From Rhodospirillales bacterium (GTDB lineage Bacteria > Pseudomonadota > Alphaproteobacteria > Rhodospirillales > Shumkoniaceae), in NCBI GenBank assembly GCA_028281785.1, contig JANQJG010000005.1:1-33028 (forward strand): 33,028 nucleotides of DNA, in the 5' to 3' direction. Made by a program: the position numbers and the translations under genes. Under the pieces are notes generated by a model. That model did no database searches, was not told where the DNA came from, and worked only from the letters and a program-made list of their open reading frames with translations. The first letter of the stretch is position 1; each line of letters begins with the position of its first letter. Shown here in pieces: positions 1 to 8,063 of the stretch.

Positions 1-843
1 TTACCCGCCGGGGAGGACGACGACCTTGCGGTGGGGCAGGTTGCGGCGGGAGAGGATCATGCTCGGTTGGTCCTGAATGGTGATACCGTAGCGGCCCTGC
101 GCCTTCATCAGTTCGAGAAAGCGGGTGAGCGTGAACTCGTTGAAGTAATGCATGGGGATGATGACCGAGGGGTCGATCTGCTCGATGACCTCGACCGCGA
201 CCTCCTGCGACATGGTGTAGGAGCCGTCGACGGGGATCAGCAGCACGTCGACCATGCCGAGCTCGCCCAGATGCTGCTCGGTCAGCGGATGGTGCAGATG
301 GCCGAGATGGGCGATGCACAGCCCGTTCACCTTGAACACGAAGATCGAGTTGCCGTTATAGCGGGTGCCCCCGAAATCGCGGACATTGGTCGGTACGTTC
401 CAGACGTGCAGATCCTTGAACTTCTCGTCGTAATGGGTGATCCCGCCCTCCTGCGCCCAGCCGCGCAGGACGACCTGGATCTCGGGTTCGACGAAATCCG
501 TGTAATGGGTGCTGTGGGCGTTGTTCATGGTGACGACGTTCGGGAGCGACGGCGGCCGTACGATGCCGTTGTAGTCGGTGACGGCGGAGGCGCCCTCCGG
601 CGTCTCGATGAGGAAGCTCGAATGGCCGAGGAAGGAAAGGCGGACGGTGCCTTCTGCCGGCAGCGAGGCGAGGACGATGCCGGGATAGTGGATGCCCGCG
701 ATGGGCAGGCATTTGGCGGCGGCGCTGCCCGCGGCGAGGATGAGCGCCAGGGCGGCGAGCAGAACATGCAGGCCGAAAGCGAGCGCCGCGCGCCGCGGAC
801 GGGCGGGCAGGGCGGCCGCGCGCTGGGTCGTGGATTGGGTCAT
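1..843 (-). CDS. Exported metallo-beta-lactamase-fold hydrolase, UlaG-like
   Basis: A complete 280-residue protein ending in TAA at the window edge. Residues 20-43 form a hydrophobic segment after an Arg-rich start and end in an AAA/K boundary, so it is probably exported or membrane-anchored. The body carries LSFLGHSSFLIE (about 69-80), typical of UlaG-type metallo-beta-lactamase folds. It also has a variant metal motif NNAHSTHYTD (107-116) in place of HxHxDH, then HLGHLHH (about 179-185), PVDGSY and a late IPMHYF histidine. These could complete a metal centre, but the first motif is non-canonical, so the metal and substrate are uncertain. It diverges from the ChaC-like gene across 221 bp. 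The family is clear and the substrate unknown. Confidence 0.8.
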   Translation of the reverse strand: MTQSTTQRAAALPARPRRAALAFGLHVLLAALALILAAGSAAAKCLPIAGIHYPGIVLASLPAEGTVRLSFLGHSSFLIETPEGASAVTDYNGIVRPPSLPNVVTMNNAHSTHYTDFVEPEIQVVLRGWAQEGGITHYDEKFKDLHVWNVPTNVRDFGGTRYNGNSIFVFKVNGLCIAHLGHLHHPLTEQHLGELGMVDVLLIPVDGSYTMSQEVAVEVIEQIDPSVIIPMHYFNEFTLTRFLELMKAQGRYGITIQDQPSMILSRRNLPHRKVVVLPGG

Positions 844-1064
844 GTCGAACCCCCCGGCTCGATAATGAGGATAACTCGTAGATGGGGACGGACCAGACGC
901 CGGAAAAGCGCCGACCGCGAGGTCGAGGGCGGTTGCTTGGCCATGACGTCATGAGGTGCCCGCAGAAGCGCCCGGACCTTCGGGTTGCGCCGGCGGCCGG
1001 CATCTGAAACTCTCGGCGGACCGGTTCTTCGCACTGGGTTACATCGTATGCCAAAAGGCGGCAC

Positions 1065-1796
1065 ATGAAAGCTGATCCCGACCCTTTCTCACATCACCCG
1101 GAACTGCGCGGGGAGATCGCCGATCCATGCCAGTCTTTCTTCCGCGGGCTTACGACAGAGGACCTGGCCGCCAAGATGAAGGAGATGGGCCTGCCGGGGA
1201 ATTGGTGGCACTCGGACGAAGAACGCGAAGCGATGCGGGCGAAGACGCTTGTGGGCCGCCGGGATGGCGACCTGTGGGTCTTCGGCTACGGGTCCCTGAT
1301 GTGGGACCCCGGCTTTCGCTTCGTCGAGGTTCGGCGGGCCCATGTTCCCGATCATGCGCGCCGCTTCATCCTCAAGGACACATACGGGGGGAGAGGCACG
1401 GCCAAGGCGCCCGGTCTGATGGCCGCCCTCGACAAGGGACCGGGTTGCGACGGGCTGTTGTTCCGGATCGCCCGCGAGCAGGTCGAGGAGGAGACGGTGT
1501 TCCTGTGGCGTCGCGAGAAGCTCGGGCCGGCCTATACCGCGACATTCGTCGAGGCGGTGATTGCGGACCAGGCTGTCACCGCGCTCACTTTCGTCGCGGA
1601 TCACGACGCGGATATCATCGACACGACCCTGACGCGTCGGGAACAGATCCATTACCTGGCGACCGGCACGGGGTTTCTGGGGTCGAGCCTGGACTACCTG
1701 AGGAACATCGCGAAGAAGTTCGCCGCGCTGGGCATCCAGGACGAGGACGTCGCCACGCTGCTTCGCGAAACGGAAGCCTATGTCAGGTCGCTTTGA
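1065..1796 (+). CDS. ChaC-like gamma-glutamylcyclotransferase
   Basis: A 243-residue cytoplasmic protein. The signature VFGYGSLMWDPGF (about 72-84) is the substrate-binding YGSL loop of the gamma-glutamylcyclotransferase fold. LWRREKLGPAY (about 147-157) supplies the conserved Glu (E151) expected to be catalytic in ChaC proteins, which cleave glutathione to 5-oxoproline and Cys-Gly. The length is within the ChaC range, with about 65 extra N-terminal residues before the fold. The ATG at 1065 is the first in frame, and no strong Shine-Dalgarno sequence is visible. A glutathione S-transferase follows 49 bp downstream on the same strand, which supports a role in glutathione turnover. Confidence 0.88.
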   Translation: MKADPDPFSHHPELRGEIADPCQSFFRGLTTEDLAAKMKEMGLPGNWWHSDEEREAMRAKTLVGRRDGDLWVFGYGSLMWDPGFRFVEVRRAHVPDHARRFILKDTYGGRGTAKAPGLMAALDKGPGCDGLLFRIAREQVEEETVFLWRREKLGPAYTATFVEAVIADQAVTALTFVADHDADIIDTTLTRREQIHYLATGTGFLGSSLDYLRNIAKKFAALGIQDEDVATLLRETEAYVRSL

Positions 1797-1845
1797 TATC
1801 GCTGAATGACCCAAAGCTGGCCGGAATCGGGGAGAGTAGAAGCCC

Positions 1846-2457
1846 ATGCCAAGTATCAAGCTATTCGAACTGGGTCCTACGAGGTCCGCGCGCGTTCGTT
1901 GGACGCTGTTAGAAGCGGGGTTGGAGTATGAATCGATAGGTAATCGGGTCGACATTATCGGCAGCGAAGAACTACGAAAAGTTCATCCGTTGGGGAAACT
2001 GCCCGCCGCGATAATCGACGGGAAGCCATTGTTCGAATCCGCGGCCATTGCGAGCGCGATAGCCGATTTGGTCCCGGAGAAAGACCTGATCGCCAAGCCG
2101 GGTACATGGTCCCGCTACCTACACTATCAGTGGGTCTGTTTCGCGCTTACCGAGATGGAGGCCCATGTTCAGAGCACCGAAATCAATTCGATAGATTTTG
2201 TCATACCGGAGAGTCAGCACGTCCCGGGGATCATCGAGCAGAACTCGATGATGTTTAAACGGGGTGCCGCAGCATTGAATACGGTGTTGGGAGAGACCGA
2301 CTATTTGATCGAGGATCGCTTTTCCGTCACGGACATCATCGTTGGATATACAGTTGCCTGGGGGCAGGAGCAGGGACTGCTGAGCGGGTTTCCTAATTTG
2401 GTGGCCTATTTGGAGCGCTTGTTAGAAAGGGAACACTGCACGTTACCCCCTCACTGA
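1846..2457 (+). CDS. Glutathione S-transferase family protein
   Basis: A 203-residue two-domain GST. The N-terminal thioredoxin-like half (about 1-80) has FELGPTRSARVRW with a candidate catalytic Ser or Thr, HPLGKLPAAI with the cis-Pro, and FESAAI, the glutathione gamma-glutamyl contact. The C-terminal half is helical and has the usual N-cap-like SVTDIIVGY. It probably conjugates glutathione to electrophiles or acts as a glutathione-dependent reductase or lyase; the class was not assigned. Codon use differs from its neighbours, with many TTA, TTG, CTA, ATA and CGA codons and visibly lower GC. This suggests later acquisition than the adjoining ChaC gene. It lies 49 bp after that gene and may be co-transcribed. 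Confidence 0.88.
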   Translation: MPSIKLFELGPTRSARVRWTLLEAGLEYESIGNRVDIIGSEELRKVHPLGKLPAAIIDGKPLFESAAIASAIADLVPEKDLIAKPGTWSRYLHYQWVCFALTEMEAHVQSTEINSIDFVIPESQHVPGIIEQNSMMFKRGAAALNTVLGETDYLIEDRFSVTDIIVGYTVAWGQEQGLLSGFPNLVAYLERLLEREHCTLPPH

Positions 2458-2477
2458 GAAGTCTGCCCCGATTCCAT

Positions 2478-2517
2478 TGAACAAAAGCACGCTGAGCAAA
2501 GCGAAGAACTTTGTTCA
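2478..2517. terminator. Inverted repeat after GST, possible terminator
   Basis: TGAACAAA (2478-2485) and TTTGTTCA (2510-2517) form perfect 8-bp arms around a 24-nt loop, between the end of the GST and the methyltransferase remnant on the other strand. The position suits a terminator between convergent genes. The AT-rich stem and long loop make it weak, and there is no U-tract. Confidence 0.3.
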
Positions 2518-2524
2518 TAGTCAC

Positions 2525-2900
2525 CTATGGCAACATCTTTGGCACGCGGGCGGTGAAGGTGGCGCCGGTGCCCAGGCGCTCGACCCGGACCTCGTTGAAA
2601 TGCGCCCGGAGGGCCCGGTCGAGCCCTTCGAGATCGTCCTGTTGGTTGCTGAAGACGCCGCGGGCGTTGTAGGTGGTCCAGAGACGGCGGGCGATCGCGT
2701 TCATCGGTTGATCGGTGGGCAGGGTCGAGCCGAAGAGCACGCCGCCGGGGTTGAGCAGCGGGGCGAGATTGCCGATAGCGGCGGCCTTGTCGGCCATGGC
2801 GCCGGGCAGGCAGTGCAGCAGATAGTTGGCGCCGATGCTGTCGAAGCGGCGACCGATGCCGCTCAGATCCCCGAACACATCGGCGCGGTCAACAGGTCGC
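2525..2900 (-). pseudogene. C-terminal half of a class I SAM-dependent methyltransferase (remnant)
   Basis: The minus-strand frame ending in TAG at 2525-2527 encodes about 120 residues typical of the second half of a Rossmann-fold methyltransferase. These include ADVFGDL, FDSIGANYLLHCLPG (motif after strand 4), LAPLLNPGGVLFGST (strand 5) and a C-terminal tail RLGTGATFTARVPK. The N-terminal half with the SAM-binding GxGxG motif is missing. Upstream of about 2900 the frame runs into the end of the sulfatase gene read in another frame, and no start codon with a ribosome site lies at the boundary. A second fragment of a related gene, with the N-terminal part and the same tail, lies at 9199-9429. 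I take this as a truncated, non-functional gene. Confidence 0.75.
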
Positions 2901-4400
2901 GGGCTTGTTCGGTCCACGGACGTATTGCTTGGTGGCATCGAAGAGGGGCTGGTAGTCCCAGCGATAGCCCTCGCTGCCCTTGAGCACACTGTGCAGGAAC
3001 ACACGGGTTTGCTTGCTTTTGACCGCCTTGGCCGTGGCCCCGTCGAGATCGAGGCCGGTGAAGAGAATTCCGTGTAGTTCCTCAACCAGTTTCGCGTAAC
3101 GACCTTGGTCGATCAGATTGTCCGTCTCCAGTGGATCCTCGATGACATTGAACAGCAGAGGCGCCTGGTTCCGCGTGTAGACGTACTTGAACTCACCTTT
3201 GCGGATGGCGACCCACGGTTCCTCGACACCAGGGCCGAAATACTCCATCAGCGCCCGGTCCTTCCACTCGGGCATGTCGCCTTCGATCAACATCAGGAAG
3301 CTGTCGCTGTGGTCGTTGCCGTACTCTTCGGCCACCGCGCCGCCGCCGCCCATGTCGGCCATCGTGGGACAGAGATCGGCCAGGGAAACGATGGCGTCCT
3401 CGACTTTTGGCGAATAGCGTTTGGGATTGTGGATGATCAGCGGCACCTTGACCGATTTGTCGTAGAAGGTGCGTTTGAACCACATGTTACGCTCGCCCAT
3501 CATGTCGCCATGGTCGCTGATGAACAGGATGATGGTATCCTCGTAGAGACCGAGGTGCTTGAGCTCATCGACCATCTCGCCGACATACGCGTCGATCTGG
3601 GTGATCATGGCGTAATAGGCGCGACGTGAGGCGCGAATGGTGTCGTCCGACGGTGGGAACTGGTCGATACCGTGATGAATGCCCAGCCAGCGCGTCGTAA
3701 TGTGCATGTCTTCCTCGGCATCCTGGCCCTGCTTAGGCAGCGCGATGTCGATGTCGTCATAGAGGTCCCAGAACCTGGGCACGCTCTGGTACGATTCGTG
3801 CGGCTGGGTGTAGGAGACATGCAGGAAGAAGGGCGAATCCTTCGGTTCCAGGGCCTCGTAGCGGAGGAATTCAATGGCCCGGAACTGGACCTCGGCGTCG
3901 TAGAGGATCTGGTTGTTGGTGCGGCACAGGCCCGAAACCTCGAGCTTCGTCACCGAGGTCCCCAAGCGATGCTCGACATTCGGTTTCCAGTCGATCGACC
4001 AACTCAGATCGGACGGATAGATGTCCGTCGTCAGGCGTTTGTCGAAGCCATGCAACTGGTCGGCACCGATGAAATGGGTCTTGCCCGAGACAACGTTACG
4101 GTATCCTGCATGACGCAGGAAATGCATCATGGTCGGCTGGTCGGAACTGAATTCGGATCCGTTGCCCCAGACCTCGTTCCGCGAACTATTCGTCCCGGTG
4201 AACATGCAGGTGCGGGATGGGGCGCAAAGCGGTGAATTGCAATAGGCATTCGTGAACAACACGCCTTCGGCGGCCAGCTTGGCCAGGTTCGGAGCGATAG
4301 CCTGTCCCTTCGAGTTGTAGAAGGGCAGCACGAAGCTGGCCATCTGGTCGGCCTGGATGAGGATGATGTTCGGCTTTTTGCCTTTGTGTTCTCGGGGCAT
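2889..4400 (-). CDS. Type I sulfatase, choline-sulfatase-like
   Basis: A 503-residue hydrolase starting at the ATG at 4400, with GGAAGGAG a few bases upstream. The motif NSPLCAPSR (55-63) holds the C-x-P-S-R signature, so Cys59 should be converted to formylglycine. Asp18 in LIQADQM and the later SDHGDMMGE supply calcium ligands. The stretches QLHGFDKRLTTDIYPSDL and WDYQPLFDATKQYVRG resemble choline-O-sulfatases, so a small sulfate ester is likely, but the substrate is not proven. There is no signal peptide, so it is probably cytoplasmic and acts after uptake by the adjacent TTT transporter. The last residues (PNKPATC) run into a methyltransferase remnant, and the natural C-terminus may have been clipped there. 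Confidence 0.88.
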   Translation of the reverse strand: MPREHKGKKPNIILIQADQMASFVLPFYNSKGQAIAPNLAKLAAEGVLFTNAYCNSPLCAPSRTCMFTGTNSSRNEVWGNGSEFSSDQPTMMHFLRHAGYRNVVSGKTHFIGADQLHGFDKRLTTDIYPSDLSWSIDWKPNVEHRLGTSVTKLEVSGLCRTNNQILYDAEVQFRAIEFLRYEALEPKDSPFFLHVSYTQPHESYQSVPRFWDLYDDIDIALPKQGQDAEEDMHITTRWLGIHHGIDQFPPSDDTIRASRRAYYAMITQIDAYVGEMVDELKHLGLYEDTIILFISDHGDMMGERNMWFKRTFYDKSVKVPLIIHNPKRYSPKVEDAIVSLADLCPTMADMGGGGAVAEEYGNDHSDSFLMLIEGDMPEWKDRALMEYFGPGVEEPWVAIRKGEFKYVYTRNQAPLLFNVIEDPLETDNLIDQGRYAKLVEELHGILFTGLDLDGATAKAVKSKQTRVFLHSVLKGSEGYRWDYQPLFDATKQYVRGPNKPATC

Positions 4401-4648
4401 TTTTCGCTCCTTCCGTTCGGTTGAATGGCGCCGGTACGGTGCGGGTATCGTCCGGTCAGCAAACAGGCCTGTGAGGGCGAACAAATCGGCGATCCCGCAT
4501 AGTGCTGAGAGAAGCAGATTCCCTCATCGACCAATCGGTCGAGATTCGGCGTTGTGACGATTCCGTCGTTGAATGCGCCGAAGTCGCCATAGCCCAAGTC
4601 GTCCGCAACAATCATGACGACATTCGGTTTGCTTTGTTGGGCCATCAC
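4401..4648 (-). pseudogene. Truncated arylsulfatase N-terminus
   Basis: From GTG 4648 or ATG 4645 the minus strand encodes about 75 residues of an arylsulfatase A-type N-terminus: KPNVVMIVADDLGYGDFG, TPNLDRLVDEG, GSPICSPSQACLLTGRYPHRTGAI. Homology stops near 4420, just before the ribosome site of the intact sulfatase, and the frame then continues only as a shadow of that gene. The formylglycine motif reads CSPSQ instead of C-x-P-x-R, so its arginine has been lost. It is therefore both truncated and mutated at the maturation site. It is a different subfamily from the intact sulfatase, so it is not a recent duplicate. Confidence 0.72.
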
Positions 4649-4746
4649 GCTTTCTCGGAAAAAACTCGGAACTTAAAGGGTGCCACAGGTCAAACGTTCG
4701 TCAGAGATCGTTCACTGTAATTGCTGGCCGGAAGCACGAAACAAAT

Positions 4747-6252
4747 CTACGTGGCCTCCTTTTTCTTGCGCATCGCAGCCCCTATTTCGCGCCAGGTCGA
4801 GAACGCGATGATAGCGACCGTCAGAAGCATGAGCACAAAGGCGATCACATGTTCTCTCGGATCGAAAAAGGCCAGGAAGTCGCCGTCCGTGATCAACAAT
4901 CCTTGGCGCAGGCTTTCCTCGAAGATCGGCCCCAGCACGAGACCGATCACGATCGGCGCGATCGGAACGCCGCAAAGGCGGAAAAGGAACGCGCCGACGC
5001 CGAAGAACAGACTGACGAAAACGTCGAAAACGGCTCCGGATACGCCGTAAGACCCAACGACGGACAGGATCATCACCAGGGCCAGCAGAATCGGTTCCGG
5101 AATTCGCAAGACCCGCGTGATCAATGGCGCAAGCAGCGCACCGACGGCGAACAGCATGATGTTGCAGATGATCAGGGCGACAAAGGCGGCGTTCATGGTT
5201 TCGGGATTGTCCTCGAACAGCCGAACACCTGGCTGAATCCCCTGAATGATCAAGGCGGACATCATGACTGCCGTAACCGCGTCGCCGGGAATTCCGAGCG
5301 CGAGGGTAGGCACCAGCGCACCGCCCGTAACCGCATTGTTCGAGGTTTCCGACGCGATCAATCCTTCGGGTTCGCCGGTGCCCAGCTTTTCCTTGAACCG
5401 CCCGGCCCGCTTGGTTTCGGAATAGGCAATGAAGGACGCCGTCGAGGCTCCGGTGCCCGGCAATATGCCGACGAAGGTTCCGATAACGGCGCTGCGGACC
5501 AGGGTTTTCCATCGCAACAGCCATTCACGCAGCGGCGCCACGCGGAATCCCACATTCATGTCCACCTGTTGCGAGGCATCGTGCCGCTTGCTGACGCGAC
5601 TAAAAACCTCGCCGAAGGCGAACAGGCCGACGACGGCAGGTATCAGCTTGAAGCCGCCGGTCAGCTCGAAAACACCAAAATCAAAACGTACGGTCCCCGT
5701 CATGGGATCGGTACCGACCGTGGCGAGAAAGATGCCGACAAGGCCGGCAATGACACCCTTGAGAATGGTCCCGCGTGAGACCCCCGCGATGCAGGTCAAG
5801 GAGAGGGAAATCAAGGCAAAGGTCTCGATCGAATTGAACCGCAGGGCGAACCGTGCCAACTGCGGGGCCATGATGATCAGAATCACGGTTGAAAATATGC
5901 CGCCGAACACCGAAGCCGTCGTCGCCCAGCCGATGGCATAGTCGACCTTGCCTTGTTTGGTCATGGGGAAGCCGTCGAGCATCGTGGCGGCCGACTGTGG
6001 AGTCCCCGGGGTGTTGATCAGAATGGCCGAGATCGACCCCCCATAAACGGACGAACAATAGATGGCCAGGACCAAAGCGATGGCCGGTACCGTATCCATG
6101 CCGAAAGTGAAGGGCAGCGCGATCGTGATCGCGAGAACCGACCCCAATCCCGGCAAGGCGCCGACGATGACTCCGAAGACGGTCCCGACCAACATGGCCA
6201 GGAGGGTTCCCGGCATGACGGCGGCGGCGATGGCGGCTGATATCTGTTCCAT
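4747..6252 (-). CDS. tctA: TTT transporter large permease, TctA family
   Basis: A 501-residue inner-membrane protein with about a dozen hydrophobic segments. Diagnostic TctA motifs are present: GALPGLGSVLAITIALPFTFGM near residue 35, INTPGTPQSAATMLDG near 80, GILPGTGASTASFIAY near 260 and LVPTLALGIPGDAVTAV near 315. It forms the main channel of a tripartite tricarboxylate transporter, a secondary, binding-protein-dependent carboxylate importer. It starts 9 nt after the tctB stop, with no strong ribosome site, which suggests translational coupling. Order on the minus strand is tctC, tctB, tctA, then sulfatase genes, so the transported solute may be a sulfated carboxylate or related compound (inference). 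Confidence 0.93.
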   Translation of the reverse strand: MEQISAAIAAAVMPGTLLAMLVGTVFGVIVGALPGLGSVLAITIALPFTFGMDTVPAIALVLAIYCSSVYGGSISAILINTPGTPQSAATMLDGFPMTKQGKVDYAIGWATTASVFGGIFSTVILIIMAPQLARFALRFNSIETFALISLSLTCIAGVSRGTILKGVIAGLVGIFLATVGTDPMTGTVRFDFGVFELTGGFKLIPAVVGLFAFGEVFSRVSKRHDASQQVDMNVGFRVAPLREWLLRWKTLVRSAVIGTFVGILPGTGASTASFIAYSETKRAGRFKEKLGTGEPEGLIASETSNNAVTGGALVPTLALGIPGDAVTAVMMSALIIQGIQPGVRLFEDNPETMNAAFVALIICNIMLFAVGALLAPLITRVLRIPEPILLALVMILSVVGSYGVSGAVFDVFVSLFFGVGAFLFRLCGVPIAPIVIGLVLGPIFEESLRQGLLITDGDFLAFFDPREHVIAFVLMLLTVAIIAFSTWREIGAAMRKKKEAT

Positions 6253-6261
6253 CGCCGGTTT

Positions 6262-6726
6262 CTAAATCTGGGAGAACCAGGGCGAATACGGCAACGGAAT
6301 CTTCAGGATGAAGACAAAACCGTACCAGACCGCCAGTGGAAAAGCCGTCGCGATCAGCGCCACGGGCAAGGCTCGCCGAAACCCCATGAACCACATGGCG
6401 CAGATGGCGAACGGGATGCTCGAAAACAGAAAGCCGATCTGGGTCATCAGGCCGACATAGGCAAAGACGAGGGCGACGAAGAGGCCCAGAGTCTTCCATT
6501 CGGATCCGCTGACGCGACGCGACCACAAACCGAACGAGCGTATAAGCAGAATCAGGGATATGACGATCCACATCCCGATAAGAATGCGGGGCAGAAATGT
6601 CGGGCTGAAGCCGTAGTCCTGAGCGGCGCTGGTTTGGTATCGCGGCTGTATCGCCTCCCACCACAGCCAAGCGCCGATCACGATCATGGACACGCTGAAG
6701 GCGCAGTCCTGGAATCCCTTGCTCAT
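6262..6726 (-). CDS. tctB: TTT transporter small permease, TctB family
   Basis: A 154-residue membrane protein with four predicted helices, the usual TctB topology. They include FSVSMIVIGAWLWWEAI near the start, FLPRILIGMWIVISLILLI, a pair of helices around LGLFVALVFAYVGLMTQIGFLFSSIPF, and ALPVALIATAFPLAVWYGF. The C-terminus ends in the frequent TctB pattern of a short loop rich in P, Y and W. I chose the ATG at 6726 because the longer frame upstream runs through the intercistronic hairpin. It sits between tctC and tctA in the operon and is the poorly conserved partner of TctA. Confidence 0.9.
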   Translation of the reverse strand: MSKGFQDCAFSVSMIVIGAWLWWEAIQPRYQTSAAQDYGFSPTFLPRILIGMWIVISLILLIRSFGLWSRRVSGSEWKTLGLFVALVFAYVGLMTQIGFLFSSIPFAICAMWFMGFRRALPVALIATAFPLAVWYGFVFILKIPLPYSPWFSQI

Positions 6727-6745
6727 GGCAATGCCTCGGCCGAAA

Positions 6746-6782
6746 TGCCGCGCGTGGCCGGCCTTGCCGGCCACGCGCGGCA
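6746..6782 (-). promoter_or_regulatory. Intercistronic hairpin between tctC and tctB
   Basis: Perfect 17-bp arms (left TGCCGCGCGTGGCCGGC at 6746-6762, right 6766-6782) enclose a 3-nt loop. The element begins 4 nt past the tctC stop codon. There is no U-run, so it is more likely an mRNA 3'-end stabiliser or partial attenuator than a full terminator. Such elements let the binding protein be made in excess over the permeases. Confidence 0.7.
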
Positions 6783-6786
6783 ATCG

Positions 6787-7755
6787 CTATTTGACCAAAC
6801 CAGCTTCCTTGAGAAGCTCCCGATTGCGCACATAGTCGCCTTCGGCGAAGGTCTTAAAAGCTTGGGGATCGAGATAGGAGATATCGACCTTCAGCTTGGC
6901 CATCTCATCCAGCACCGCCTTGTCCGCCAAGGTCTTCTCAAGAGCGGTTGTCAGCGTGTCGATCACCGTCTCGGGCGTGCCGCGCGGAACGAACATGCCG
7001 TTCCAGTTCGCGATCTGGAAGTCGTAGCCGAGTTCCTTCATGGTCGGAACGTTCGGATAGTCGGGCAGCCGCTCGGCCGACCAGCTTGCGATGGCGTGAA
7101 GATCGTAGCGCGGGATGATCTGCGCCTGGTCCGAGAACACATCGGCCTCGCCGCCCAAAAGCGCTTTGACGGCATTGGAGCTGCCCTTGTAGGGCAAGTG
7201 TTTGAGCTGGATGCCGGCGGCCTTGTTCAACGCCAGAATGGCGATATGGGGCAGGGTTCCGGCACCTGAAGAGGCACAACGGATCGTATTGGGGTTGGCT
7301 TTCGCACCCTCGATGATGTCGTTCAGGGTTTTGTATTTCGATTCCTTCGTCGACATGGTGACCATGACGTTGATGGCGATGCGGCCGACCGGATCGAAAG
7401 AATCAAGGTCGTAAGGAATATCCCGTAGGTGCGGTTGCGTCGTAACGGGACCGGCCGGGCCGATCAAAACCGTATAGCCGTCCGGCTTGGCCCGTGCGGC
7501 CTGGGCGGTACCGATGGTTCCCGCCGCTCCAGGAAGGTTCTTCACGACGATGTCCGCACCCAGATTCTTGCTCAGAATGGGTTGAATGGCGCGGGTCAGC
7601 AAATCCGTGCCGCCGCCCGCACCCCAGGCGACGATGACAGTAACGTGTTTGTCCGGATAATCGGCCTTTGCCGCAGCCAAGGGCGCCGACACCGCCATCG
7701 CGATGCCCAGGCAAAGGCAGGCAGCCATGCCGATGGATACCTTGAATTTGCGCAT
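6787..7755 (-). CDS. tctC: TTT substrate-binding protein, TctC/Bug family
   Basis: A 322-residue periplasmic binding protein. ATG 7755 is preceded by GGGAG at suitable spacing and gives a classical signal peptide (MRKFK, hydrophobic core, cleavage near AAAKA). The mature part has Bug-family landmarks: YPDKHVTVIVAWGAGGGTD, KNLPGAAGTIGTAQAARAKPDGYTVL, HLPYKGSSNAVKALLGGEADV and a late FVPRGTPETVI. These loops contact the carboxylate ligand in known members. It is the first gene after the regulated promoter at 7808-7836 and is followed by a strong hairpin before tctB. The ligand is unknown; the linked sulfatases hint at a sulfate ester. Confidence 0.93.
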   Translation of the reverse strand: MRKFKVSIGMAACLCLGIAMAVSAPLAAAKADYPDKHVTVIVAWGAGGGTDLLTRAIQPILSKNLGADIVVKNLPGAAGTIGTAQAARAKPDGYTVLIGPAGPVTTQPHLRDIPYDLDSFDPVGRIAINVMVTMSTKESKYKTLNDIIEGAKANPNTIRCASSGAGTLPHIAILALNKAAGIQLKHLPYKGSSNAVKALLGGEADVFSDQAQIIPRYDLHAIASWSAERLPDYPNVPTMKELGYDFQIANWNGMFVPRGTPETVIDTLTTALEKTLADKAVLDEMAKLKVDISYLDPQAFKTFAEGDYVRNRELLKEAGLVK

Positions 7756-7807
7756 TATGGGTCTCCCTTCTTCACTTCGTTTCACGTGAGGCACTTTTTT
7801 TTGAAAA

Positions 7808-7836
7808 ATTATAAAGATCGAAAGTATATACTACAA
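7808..7836 (-). promoter_or_regulatory. Sigma-70 promoter of the tctCBA-sulfatase operon
   Basis: On the minus strand TTGTAG (7831-7836) and a perfect TATAAT (7808-7813) are separated by exactly 17 nt. Transcription would start near 7800, giving a leader of about 45 nt before the tctC ATG at 7755. The surrounding sequence (7790-7850) is strikingly AT-rich. The rest of 7756-8063 holds no gene that I can see. Confidence 0.75.
7823..7832. promoter_or_regulatory. Candidate GntR/HutC operator
   Basis: AGTATATACT is a perfect 10-bp palindrome containing GTATATAC, which fits the HutC-subfamily operator pattern GTMTAKAC. It overlaps the first base of the -35 box and extends into the spacer of the tctC promoter. 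It is flanked by longer arms AAAGTAT (7821-7827) and ATACTTT (7836-7842). Binding of the adjacent HutC-type regulator here should block RNA polymerase, with relief by a pathway ligand. Confidence 0.6.
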
Positions 7837-8063
7837 TACTTTTAATCTCACGGAAAAGGGAGAATTTGTCCCTGCAGGGGCTTTTGGTCCTCCCATTGCA
7901 AGGCTGCTGGACGGCGTACCTTCTGTCGCCGCGCATACCGGCTCAAGGGTACCGTCTGCCGCACATTTTCGGGATGCCGTACGGAGCTGATGCCGAAGCG
8001 AACCGCAGTTGACGGCGGTCTCGACGCCTAGAAATCTCAACGGTACCGAGGGCGGTTCTTAGA

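Noticed and set aside
356..1066. Long minus-strand frame overlapping the first MBL gene
   Set aside because: Arg/Pro-rich translation without family similarity; a shadow of the real gene in high-GC DNA.
4127..4400. Extension of the truncated sulfatase frame into the intact sulfatase gene
   Set aside because: Beyond about 4420 the frame is Ser/Pro/Arg-rich shadow sequence of the downstream gene and not sulfatase.
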